A stretch of 8,538 bases of DNA from Spirochaeta sp. (GTDB lineage Bacteria; Spirochaetota; Spirochaetia; DSM-27196; Alkalispirochaetaceae): assembly GCA_027859055.1 (NCBI GenBank), contig JAQIBO010000033.1, forward strand, positions 1-8,538, given 5' to 3'. A model generated the notes under the pieces. The model made no database searches. It saw only the letters and a program-made list of their open reading frames with translations, and was not told the origin of the DNA. This document shows, piece by piece, positions 1 through 6,809 of this stretch. Position numbers and translations under genes: made by a program. Position 1 is the first letter of the stretch, and every line of letters begins with the position of its first letter.

Positions 1-2513
1 AAGTGGCCGTGTCTACTATTGACAGTACAGGCCAAGGTGCTATCCAGTGCGGGTTTTGTACCCCGGCGATGGTGCTCAGTACGATTGCCCTACTGCGTGA
101 AAACGCCGATCCAACCGAAGCGCAGATTCGTTCGGCGCTCGATCCTGTACTGTGCCGCTGCACCGGCTACGCGAGCATTGTTCGCGCCGTCACACGCGCT
201 GCCGCCATTGAGCGCGGAGAAACGCCGCAGTCTGACGCATCGCCGATTCGCTTTGTGCCGGCGGCAGCCTCCCGTCCTGACCGGGCAATCGTTGGAAGCT
301 CGGTCCTGCGAGTAGACGCCGTTGCCAAAGTCACCGGGGCGCCCGTCTTTGCCGATGATCAGCGCGCCCCCGGAACGCTCTACGGGGCGCTGGCGTTTGG
401 TGACGCCGATCACGCCTACCTCACTACCGTCGATACCAGTGCCGCCGAAGAAGCTCCCGGCGTTGTGCGTGTCCTTACCGCCGCCGATATCCCCGGCCGT
501 AACGGATTTGGACTCTTTGTTCCCCACCAGCCGGTGATTGCAGAGCGTGAGATCCGCTGGCGCGGCGAACCGGTCGCGGTAGTTGTCGCCCACTCACCCG
601 AGGAGGCGCGCCGGGCGGCTCGGCTAATCTCGGTGGTGTCCGACCCCTTGCCGGTATTGCACGATCCAATCGAGGCACTTGCGCCCGGCGCATCCGCCCT
701 CCACGACGGCGGAAATACTGCCGAGACGGTTCGGTTCCGGCGCGGCGATCCAGAGCACGCATTCGCGACTGCCGATCTTGTCATTGAGGGCGTCTACGAG
801 ACGCAGCCGGTAGAGCACGCATATCTCGAGCCCGAGAGTTGCCTCGCTGTCCCCGAAGGCGACGATGGCAACGGCCATCCGCAGCGGCTGGTCATCTATA
901 CGGCGAACCAGGGGTCTGGGGCGTTTCGCTCGATGATCGCCGCCTCACTTGCTATCCCCGAGGAACGCGTTCGTGTGGTGTATACACCGGCGGGCGGCGG
1001 ATTTGGCGGAAAAGAGGAGCCCACGGTTCAGATCCACGCCGCACTTGCGACCTGGCTTATCGGTGTGCCGGTTCGGATTACCCTCGACCGGACAGACTCG
1101 CTACGCGTGAGCACCAAGCGCCACGCAGCACGAATCGAGATCGCCCATGCCGTCCGGGCAGACGGTACCCTTCTCGCGGTGCGCACGCGCACGGTGTGCG
1201 ACGCCGGTGCGTACTTGTCGCTCACCAAGCCAGTTGTCTTTCGTACGGCGGTGATGGCCGGCGGCCCGTACGTGGTGCCCAATGCCGACGTGGAGTCGCT
1301 GGGCGTCTACACAAACACCAATCCGTCCGGCGCCTTCCGCGGATTTGGCAGTACCCAGATCAGCTTTGCCGTGGAGGTGCAGATGAACCGCATCGCCGCC
1401 GCACTCGGTATTGATCCGGTGGACCTGCGACGACGCAATGCGCTCGCAACGGGTCTGCTCTCGGCTACCGGTCACCGCCTTGGCGAAGGAGTAGGGTACC
1501 GGGAGACGCTGGAGGCCGTTGCCGAAGCGATTGAGCGCGAGCGGCAGGCAATAGCGGCGGAGCATGAGGGAGCGTCGGACGCGGACACCCCGACGCCGTT
1601 GATTGGGATTGGGATTGCGAGTGCCTACAAGAACGTTGGAATCGGGAAGGGACTACCGGATGAGGCGTCAGCGGCGGTGGAGCGTGAGCCTGATGGCACC
1701 TATACCGTGTATGTGGGTGCCACCGACATGGGGCAGGGTTCGGATACCACGATGGCGCAGATTGCGGCAGAGGTCCTTGAAGTCCCGTTTGACCGCGTAC
1801 GCGTCGTCTCAAGCGATACCGATCGCTGTCCCGACGCGGGTATGACCACCGCCTCACGCCAGACGTTCATCAGTGGCAATGCCGTGGCGGGTGCAGCGCG
1901 AGAACTACGCGCGCAGCTCGCCGCCCAACCGACGGACACGGCGAATTCACCCGAGCCGGTGAGGGTCGAGTTTCGCTATCGACCACCTGAAACCGTCCAT
2001 CTCCCCGAGGAGATCAATGACGCTGAAGCCCCCTCACCCGACGGATTTCCGATCCACTTTTCCTACTGCTTCACCACCATGGCTGCGATCATTGAGGTGA
2101 ACCCCGACGGCAGCGATCTGAAGGTGCGCAAACTCATCACCGCTCAGGACGTGGGTCGTGCCATTCATCCGCAGAATGTGCTTGGTCAGACCGAGGGCGC
2201 GGCGGTAATGGGGTACGGGTACGCGGTGCGGGAGAAGTACGAGTCGGGGCGCAACGGTCGCACGACCGCTACGCTCAACCAGATCGGAGTGCCAAGATTC
2301 TCGGATGCGCCGGAGCTTGAGAGTTACATTGTTGAGGTGACCGACCCCAATGGTCCTTACGGAGCCAAGGGTATTGGCGAGGTCCCGCTCAATCCAGCCG
2401 CGCCGGCGATCGCTTCAGCGATTCATGACGCGCTGGGGGTGTGGCCTACGCGCCTGCCGATCGCACCCAACGGGACGGTTGAGGCACTCAGCCAGCCGCG
2501 ACTTCCGCGTTAA
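1..2513 (+). CDS. Fused xanthine dehydrogenase-type molybdenum hydroxylase (XdhD-like / Se-dependent XDH-like), 5'-partial
   Basis: Cytoplasmic molybdenum hydroxylase that probably hydroxylates a purine such as xanthine or hypoxanthine. The readable frame starts at base 3 and gives 836 residues ending at TAA. The first visible residues lie inside the ferredoxin-type subunit, so the real start and the N-terminal plant-type 2Fe-2S domain lie upstream of the window. Numbering from base 3: Cys16/Cys19 (QCGFC) and Cys51/Cys53 (CRCTGY) are the second 2Fe-2S cluster ligands. A linker of about 30-40 residues follows, then the molybdopterin subunit. Moco-contact motifs are GGGFGGK (331-337), AFRGFG (444-449) and MGQG (576-579). 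GAKGIGE (787-793) carries the expected catalytic Glu793. The segment around 635-680 is short compared with classical XdhA. No FAD domain is present, so a separate FAD protein is expected. The fusion architecture matches E. coli XdhD and the family annotated as selenium-dependent XDH, and YgeW nearby supports this. Labile selenium cannot be seen in the sequence; the exact substrate is unproven. Confidence 0.9.
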   Translation, partial: VAVSTIDSTGQGAIQCGFCTPAMVLSTIALLRENADPTEAQIRSALDPVLCRCTGYASIVRAVTRAAAIERGETPQSDASPIRFVPAAASRPDRAIVGSSVLRVDAVAKVTGAPVFADDQRAPGTLYGALAFGDADHAYLTTVDTSAAEEAPGVVRVLTAADIPGRNGFGLFVPHQPVIAEREIRWRGEPVAVVVAHSPEEARRAARLISVVSDPLPVLHDPIEALAPGASALHDGGNTAETVRFRRGDPEHAFATADLVIEGVYETQPVEHAYLEPESCLAVPEGDDGNGHPQRLVIYTANQGSGAFRSMIAASLAIPEERVRVVYTPAGGGFGGKEEPTVQIHAALATWLIGVPVRITLDRTDSLRVSTKRHAARIEIAHAVRADGTLLAVRTRTVCDAGAYLSLTKPVVFRTAVMAGGPYVVPNADVESLGVYTNTNPSGAFRGFGSTQISFAVEVQMNRIAAALGIDPVDLRRRNALATGLLSATGHRLGEGVGYRETLEAVAEAIERERQAIAAEHEGASDADTPTPLIGIGIASAYKNVGIGKGLPDEASAAVEREPDGTYTVYVGATDMGQGSDTTMAQIAAEVLEVPFDRVRVVSSDTDRCPDAGMTTASRQTFISGNAVAGAARELRAQLAAQPTDTANSPEPVRVEFRYRPPETVHLPEEINDAEAPSPDGFPIHFSYCFTTMAAIIEVNPDGSDLKVRKLITAQDVGRAIHPQNVLGQTEGAAVMGYGYAVREKYESGRNGRTTATLNQIGVPRFSDAPELESYIVEVTDPNGPYGAKGIGEVPLNPAAPAIASAIHDALGVWPTRLPIAPNGTVEALSQPRLPR

Positions 2514-3951
2514 ACTCCGCGATCATCGCATCGATCTCATGAACGCTCTCCTGAACATTCGTCCAGTAGGAGCGGTCGTACCACTGCGCATTGAGCTCCT
2601 CGCTTGAGCGACCCTGCTGCTCGATCCACGTGTAGTACTTCAGGTTATGGACGCGAAGGCGTTCGTAGTAGTTTAGTTCCAGGGCGTTCTCGATTCCCTG
2701 ACCTTCCAACGCGCGTGCCACCGCACGTGCCGCGCCAATCTCGTCCAGCGCTCCGTTGCGCTCCTGTTCCTCGGTTATGCGAGAATTGTACAGCTGCATT
2801 GAGTCGGTGAAGACGGTGATAATCACGTCATCCGGACCCAATTCCCAGTATTTTGCCGCCTTGATTGCCGCCAGTAGATTCCCAATACAGGAGATGCCCA
2901 GCTTGTCGAGCCGATCGATCGTCGCAGCATCTACACCCATGCGGGCAAGGTAGGCGCGCCCAGCCGGCTCATTAAATACGCGCATGAGGTCGATCGTGTC
3001 AGCGTCATCCACACCCACGACCATGTCGGTGTTCCGTACGTTGTGAATCCACGGGATGTGCTTGTCGCCAATGCCCTCAATGCGGTGCTCACCGAAACCG
3101 TTGCGCAGCAACGTGGGACACTGCAGTGCCTCCGCAGCAATGACCTTGGTGTGCGGGTAGCGCTGCTTGAGCCGGTCACCGGCGGCAAGTGTGCCACCAC
3201 TTCCGGTTGCCGAGACGTATCCGGCAACGTTCATGCCTGCAGCGGCCAGTGGCGCCAAAACCTCTTCCAGCGCAGAGCCAGTCACCTCGTAGTGCCACAG
3301 GTAGTTTCCGAGCTCCTCAAACTGGTTGAAGATGACCACCTCTTCACCACGCGTGCGCGTAATCTCATGGCACGCGTCAAAAATCTCCTTGACGTTGCTT
3401 TCGGTACCCGGGGTGGAGATCACTTCGCCGGCGATATTGCGCAGCCAGTCAAAGCGTTCACGGCTCATGCCCTCCGGGAGGATCGCGACGGAGTCACACC
3501 CAAGAAGTGCCGAATTGTAGGCGCCGCCGCGGCAGTAGTTTCCCGTTGACGGCCAGACCGCCTTCTGGCGCTGCGAATCAAACCCGCCGCGTACCAGTGA
3601 CGGTGCGAGACAGCCGTAGGTTGCGCCTACCTTATGCGCGCCGGTTGGGAACCAATGACCAACGAGGCCAATAATTCGTGCTTGAACGCCGGTTATCGAG
3701 GAGGGGATTTCAAACGCATTGACGCCACCGTACGTGCCGCCGCGGTCTATCGGCTCGTTCTTCCACGTAATGCGAAAGAGGTTGGCTGGATCAACATCCC
3801 ACAAACCAATCTTCCGCAACCGATCCTGAACCTCCTGGGGTATCCGCGACGGATCGCGCATCTGTTCAAAGGTAGGCAGAATAACGCCGCGTTCCCGGCA
3901 ACGCTCAATGTTGCGTGCGCGAACCTCGTTGTTTCGGGTCAGATCGATCAT
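2488..3951 (-). CDS. PLP-dependent fold-type II enzyme (cysteine synthase / ammonia-lyase superfamily) of a purine-catabolism cluster
   Basis: Predicted cytoplasmic beta-elimination or beta-replacement enzyme of 487 residues. The ATG at 3951 was chosen because AGGAG lies six bases upstream; in-frame codons further out run into the divergent promoter. Lys107 in GAHKVGA (105-110) is the likely PLP Schiff-base lysine. STGNYCRGG (135-143) corresponds to the substrate-carboxylate loop, written SGNTG in CysK. ATGSGGT (248-254) is the PLP-phosphate loop, like GTGGT in CysK. The protein is about 150 residues longer than CysK, with extra N-terminal (1-70) and C-terminal (390-487) segments. It differs clearly from E. 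coli YgeX (diaminopropionate ammonia-lyase, 398 residues), which occupies the comparable place beside ygeW. I infer that it removes ammonia or a ureido group from a diaminopropionate-like intermediate, but the sequence does not establish the substrate. Its last 26 bp overlap the 3' end of the convergent hydroxylase gene, and it is divergent from ygeW. Confidence 0.82.
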   Translation of the reverse strand: MIDLTRNNEVRARNIERCRERGVILPTFEQMRDPSRIPQEVQDRLRKIGLWDVDPANLFRITWKNEPIDRGGTYGGVNAFEIPSSITGVQARIIGLVGHWFPTGAHKVGATYGCLAPSLVRGGFDSQRQKAVWPSTGNYCRGGAYNSALLGCDSVAILPEGMSRERFDWLRNIAGEVISTPGTESNVKEIFDACHEITRTRGEEVVIFNQFEELGNYLWHYEVTGSALEEVLAPLAAAGMNVAGYVSATGSGGTLAAGDRLKQRYPHTKVIAAEALQCPTLLRNGFGEHRIEGIGDKHIPWIHNVRNTDMVVGVDDADTIDLMRVFNEPAGRAYLARMGVDAATIDRLDKLGISCIGNLLAAIKAAKYWELGPDDVIITVFTDSMQLYNSRITEEQERNGALDEIGAARAVARALEGQGIENALELNYYERLRVHNLKYYTWIEQQGRSSEELNAQWYDRSYWTNVQESVHEIDAMIAEFNAEVAAG

Positions 3952-4048
3952 GGAAGTCTCCTGGATGTTGAAGGTGGTGTGATGCAGACAGTATAGCTTG
4001 TCGTGCCGACGGTCGCTATACTGAACGGTATGATCACACCACACATCA
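3945..4048. promoter_or_regulatory. Divergent control region with two nested inverted repeats and mirror-image -10 boxes
   Basis: This stretch covers the gap between the PLP-enzyme start (3951) and the ygeW start (4030). The outer perfect 10-bp inverted repeat is GTGGTGTGAT (3974-3983) with ATCACACCAC (4033-4042). The inner perfect 9-bp repeat is CAGTATAGC (3989-3997) with GCTATACTG (4015-4023). Their centres are about 4008 and 4006. Each inner arm contains TATACT pointing outward: 4017-4022 toward ygeW and 3995-3990 toward the PLP gene. No good TTGACA-like -35 sits at 16-18 bp from either -10, so an activator may be needed. The outer arms lie at or just after the predicted transcription starts, as repressor half-sites often do. 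The symmetry is seen directly; the regulator and its sign are inferred. Confidence 0.6.
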
Positions 4049-5223
4049 AAGCCGCGATTGACAACCTCGCGGGGCAACCATTTTCATCACTTCTGGGGCG
4101 GGATTTCCTGCTCACATGGCAGAAGTCAGAAGGCGAGCTACGCGCCGTACTTGCCGCCGCAGAGGCGCTCAGGCAACTGCGAAGAGAAGGCATTTCACCA
4201 CGCGTTTTTAATTCCGGACTCGCCGTTTCCCTCTTTCGGGACAACAGTACCCGTACGCGCTTCAGCTTTGCCTCAGCGGTGAACATGCTTGGTCTTGCGG
4301 TCCAGGATCTTGACGAGGGCAAGAGTCAGATCGCGCACGGTGAAACGGTGCGTGAGACGGCGGTGATGATCTCGTTTCTCAGCGAAGTAATTGGTATTCG
4401 CGATGACATGTACCTTGGTGCCGGGCACGAGTACATGGTGGAGGTGGGGGAGTCGCTCACGCAGGCGCATGAGTCGGGGCTTCTGGAACAGCGGCCGTCC
4501 ATCGTCAATCTGCAGTGCGACCGAGACCATCCCACGCAGTCCATGGCTGACCTACTTCATCTGGTCAACGAATACGGTGGACTTGAGGCGCTGCGCGGGA
4601 AGAAGATCGCCATGACCTGGGCGTATTCGCCTTCCTACGGCAAGCCGCTGTCCGTTCCGCAGGGCATTATCGGTCTCATGACGCGCTTTGGCATGGATGT
4701 ACGGCTTGCCTATCCTGAGGGCTACAATCTCATCCCGGAAATCGAATCGCAGGCGGCCGCCTCTGCCTAGGAGGCCGGCGGTGCGTTTACCGAGAGTAAT
4801 TCTAGGGACGAGGCGTTTGCGGATGCAGACATCGTCTATCCCAAGAGTTGGGCACCGTTCCACGTCATGGGCAAACGAACGGAACTACTCCGCGCCCGTG
4901 ACACCGCCGGACTCGCGGCTCTGGAGAAAGACGCTCTGGCTGAAAACGCGCGTCACACCGACTGGGAATGCACGGCGGACCGCATGCAAAAGACCAACTC
5001 AGCGCTGTACATGCATTGCCTGCCCGCCGACATAACTGGTGTAAGTTGTGCACAGGGCGAGGTAGCGGCCGATGTCTTTGAGGCACAGCGTGACGCCACC
5101 TACCGCGAGGCGAGTTATAAGCCCTACATCATCGCGGCGATGGTCCTGCTCTCCAAGGCTTCTGATCCGGTGGCGCTTTTGCGCTCCATGGCAGAGCAGG
5201 GGACACGGCGCACACGCGGGTAG
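4030..5223 (+). CDS. ygeW: YgeW-family knotted carbamoyltransferase, interrupted by an in-frame UAG at codon 247
   Basis: Member of the aspartate/ornithine carbamoyltransferase superfamily, YgeW branch, expected to move carbamoyl between phosphate and a ureido compound in purine catabolism. ATG 4030 gives 24 residues before DFLLTW, close to the 22 I recall in E. coli YgeW; the GTG at 4003 has no ribosome site. The reading frame runs 397 codons to TAG at 5221, against 396 residues for E. coli YgeW as I recall it. Carbamoyl-phosphate site STRTR (73-77), HPTQ (167-170) and HCLPAD (329-334) are intact, as are the family stretches DEGKSQIAHGE, TWAYSPSYGKP and YPKSWAP. The in-frame TAG at 4768-4770 falls in a variable linker (QAAASA-stop-EAGGAF), where the aligned E. 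coli residue is Lys, with no length change. Termination there leaves 246 residues without HCLPAD, which should be inactive. The coding segment after the stop is strongly conserved, so this is a very recent lesion, a sequence error, or translated UAG. Transcription is divergent from the PLP enzyme gene. Confidence 0.88.
4768..4770 (+). other. In-frame amber codon (TAG) inside ygeW
   Basis: The codons on either side read Ser-Ala, stop, Glu-Ala-Gly-Gly in one uninterrupted frame. One base change from AAG, CAG or GAG would make this TAG. The next in-frame ATG is at 4867 (Met280), has no ribosome site, and would start beyond the conserved YPKSWAP segment, so a split two-protein arrangement is unlikely. 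The TAG overlaps AGGAGG (4769-4774), a Shine-Dalgarno-like string, but the GTG just after it (4781) is in another frame. Confidence 0.9.
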
Positions 5224-5300
5224 GTGCTTGGGAGCACCGGCGCGCACCTGACTTCGTGCGTTGATTGATCGTTATCTATGTTATCTCATCTCAATTACAG

Positions 5301-5338
5301 CTCGCAAATATCGCTATACGATACTTGCGAGTTTTTTT
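5301..5338 (+). terminator. Rho-independent terminator after ygeW
   Basis: A hairpin with 5' arm CTCGCAA-A-TATCG (5301-5313), loop CTATA, and 3' arm CGATA-C-TTGCGAG (5319-5331) has 12 paired positions around one A/C mismatch. It is followed directly by seven T residues (5332-5338). It should end ygeW transcription 78 bp after the gene and insulate the following transporter operon. There is no matching T-rich run for the opposite strand. Confidence 0.88.
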
Positions 5339-5339
5339 C

Positions 5340-5368
5340 TTTACAACGTTCTACTGCTATGCTAAAAT
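5340..5368 (+). promoter_or_regulatory. Sigma-70-type extended -10 promoter of the ABC transporter operon
   Basis: The -35 TTTACA (5340-5345) and -10 TAAAAT (5363-5368) are separated by 17 bp. TG at 5360-5361 forms an extended -10 (TGCTAAAAT). Transcription should start near 5375, leaving a leader of about 70 nt. The promoter begins two bases after the T-tract of the preceding terminator. No clear operator is visible; the leader contains a weak dyad, GGAA-GGAT-TTCC (about 5384-5395), to which I assign no function. Confidence 0.72.
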
Positions 5369-5431
5369 CACCCCACGATATTTGGAAGGATTTCCGGATC
5401 ATTCAGTGATTGCGTCCTTTCAAGAAAAAGC

Positions 5432-5439
5432 AAGGAGGT
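5432..5439 (+). promoter_or_regulatory. Near-perfect Shine-Dalgarno site of the binding-protein gene
   Basis: AAGGAGGT lies six bases before ATG 5446. It fixes the start at 5446 rather than at the in-frame TTG at 5410, and predicts strong translation, as expected for an abundant binding protein. Confidence 0.85.
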
Positions 5440-5445
5440 AGAAGT

Positions 5446-6711
5446 ATGAGACGGTTGAGTATTCTTATGGCGCTCGTTCTTACGGGCATCGTTGCAATGG
5501 CATTCGCTGGTGGTGCAGCAGAAGAGGAGGACGGACAGCGCGTTCTCAAAATTGCGTCGTGGAGCATTCAGGAGGCGGGTACCCAAGGGTATTTCGAGGA
5601 GCTTGCTGCGGACTTTGAGGCGGCGAATCCGGACGTCACGATCGAGTGGATCGGATTTCCGTATGGTCAGCTTCGTGAGCAGGTGCTGATTCAGGCATCG
5701 GCGGGCGATCCACCTGACGTCGTTCAAACTGCTCGTGGATGGCTCAGTGATTTCGCGAACAGCGGTTTCTTCCAGCCGATGGAAGGGCTTGTTTCCAATG
5801 CCTACATCGAAGACATTTTCCCGGAGATCCGAGAAGACCTCCGGTATGAAGGTACTTTGTACGCGGTTCCGTGGTTCTACAGTCCATTCGTCCTGTTCTA
5901 CAATACCGATCTGTTTGAAGAAGCCGGACTCGATCCAGCCTCGCCTCCGGAAACGTACGAGGAAGCCCTGCAAGTAGCTTCTCGACTCGCAGAGCTTCAG
6001 GATCCCGATGGAAACCGGGTGTATGGCCTCGGCATCGCAACCTCATCGGTTCCCGTCAGTGGCGCATCGGTCTTCAGCTTTCTCATGAGCTTCGGCGGTG
6101 GTGTATGGGATGAGGATGGTAACATCATCATCGATAGTGAGGAAAACCTCCGTGCATTGGCCTACCTTCAAGAGATTCATCAGGCGAACCTCAACACTGA
6201 GGGTGCGTATCTCAAAGACCTCCGTAATCTCTTTGCGATCGGACGGCTGGGAATGTACTTTGATCAGCTGTGGGGTATGAGTGGGGTAATGGCGATCAAT
6301 GAAAACGCCATGGACTACACTGCAGTCCGCCCTCCCCTCGGCACGGCGAGTTCGCCTGCTCAGAGCACCTTAGAGGCTCACCTTATGATGATTCCCGCAG
6401 ACGCTGCGGAACCGGAGCTTGCAGCGCAGTTCATCGAGTTCGCCACGGCTCGCGACAAGATTCGTGAGTACCTTGACGTCAACCCGTTTCTCGTTGCGCG
6501 CGCGTCGCTGTCTGATGTGCCTGAGCAGCAGACTGAATTGCTCGCTCCACTCGCGAGCGCGGCAGAGTCCATTGCCGCGGTGCCCAAACACCCGCGCATG
6601 ACAGACGTTTTCTTGGAACTAACTTCGCTGGCGCAGCGCGTCACGGTCGGAGGGGAATCTCCGGAAGAGGCAGTTCGAGCGTTCCGTCAGTGGGCTGATC
6701 GAGAGCTTTGA
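5446..6711 (+). CDS. Extracellular solute-binding protein, family 1 (UgpB/MalE-like) of a CUT1 ABC importer
   Basis: Captures the substrate outside the inner membrane and delivers it to the two permeases encoded next. It has 421 residues, usual for family 1. Residues 1-21 form a Sec signal peptide: MRR, then a hydrophobic stretch (4-20) ending in Ala19-Phe20-Ala21, with cleavage predicted before Gly22. There is no lipobox cysteine, so it should be a soluble periplasmic protein rather than a lipoprotein. The mature start GGAAEEEDG is acidic and resembles that of many spirochaete binding proteins. The body shows family hallmarks: LKIASWS, a segment FEAANPDVTIEWI, and a later stretch YAVPWFYSPFVLFYNTDLF, equivalent to the common 'YAVP...LFYNKDLF' hinge region. 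It is the first gene of the operon. The ligand is probably a sugar or sugar-like compound by family, but cannot be specified. Proximity to purine genes is not strong evidence, because a terminator separates them. Confidence 0.92.
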   Translation: MRRLSILMALVLTGIVAMAFAGGAAEEEDGQRVLKIASWSIQEAGTQGYFEELAADFEAANPDVTIEWIGFPYGQLREQVLIQASAGDPPDVVQTARGWLSDFANSGFFQPMEGLVSNAYIEDIFPEIREDLRYEGTLYAVPWFYSPFVLFYNTDLFEEAGLDPASPPETYEEALQVASRLAELQDPDGNRVYGLGIATSSVPVSGASVFSFLMSFGGGVWDEDGNIIIDSEENLRALAYLQEIHQANLNTEGAYLKDLRNLFAIGRLGMYFDQLWGMSGVMAINENAMDYTAVRPPLGTASSPAQSTLEAHLMMIPADAAEPELAAQFIEFATARDKIREYLDVNPFLVARASLSDVPEQQTELLAPLASAAESIAAVPKHPRMTDVFLELTSLAQRVTVGGESPEEAVRAFRQWADREL

Positions 6712-6721
6712 CCGAAACCGT

Positions 6722-6756
6722 ACTGATCGTCCCTCCTGACATGGAGGGCGATCGGT
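6722..6756 (+). other. Intercistronic hairpin between binding-protein and permease genes
   Basis: The arm GATCG-T-CCCTCC (6725-6736, one bulged T) pairs with GGAGGGCGATC (6743-6753) around the loop TGACAT. Three further outer pairs include one G-T wobble. No T-run follows, so it is not a complete intrinsic terminator. In maltose-type operons such structures protect the upstream mRNA from 3' decay or cause partial termination, giving more binding protein than permease. That role is inferred here from position, eleven bases after the stop codon. Confidence 0.7.
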
Positions 6757-6809
6757 GTTCCTGCCCGCGGCCCACGTCCGGATCACAAGAAGAATAAGGG
6801 GAAATAACG

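Noticed and set aside
839..1414. 191-residue open frame inside the hydroxylase gene
   Set aside because: The composition is Arg/Pro-rich as expected for an out-of-frame reading of GC-rich coding sequence, and it overlaps core molybdopterin motifs.
3043..3549. 168-residue rightward open frame opposite the PLP gene
   Set aside because: It lies wholly within the strongly conserved PLP enzyme gene and has no recognisable domain; it is a codon-bias shadow.
4003..4029. GTG 4003 as the ygeW start
   Set aside because: It would place the start within the inverted-repeat promoter region and upstream of the -10 box, with no Shine-Dalgarno; ATG 4030 matches the family N-terminal length.
3976..4040. CRP/FNR site from TGTGA and TCACA words
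   Set aside because: The half-sites are separated by about 50 bp rather than 6 bp, so a classical CRP dimer site is not present.
3952..4077. N-terminal extension of the PLP enzyme upstream of ATG 3951
   Set aside because: It would run through the divergent promoter into ygeW coding sequence, and AGGAG before 3951 clearly marks the start.
4769..4783. AGGAGG plus GTG 4781 as a restart site for the second part of ygeW
   Set aside because: The GTG is not in the ygeW frame, so it cannot give the C-terminal portion.
4867..5223. Separate small gene starting at ATG 4867
   Set aside because: It is in the same frame as ygeW and is simply its C-terminal part; there is no ribosome site and the conserved YgeW sequence begins before the ATG.
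5223..5260. Hairpins GGTGCT/AGCACC (5223-5238) and CGCAC/GTGCG (5243-5260) as terminators
   Set aside because: Neither is followed by a T-run; the real terminator is at 5301-5338.
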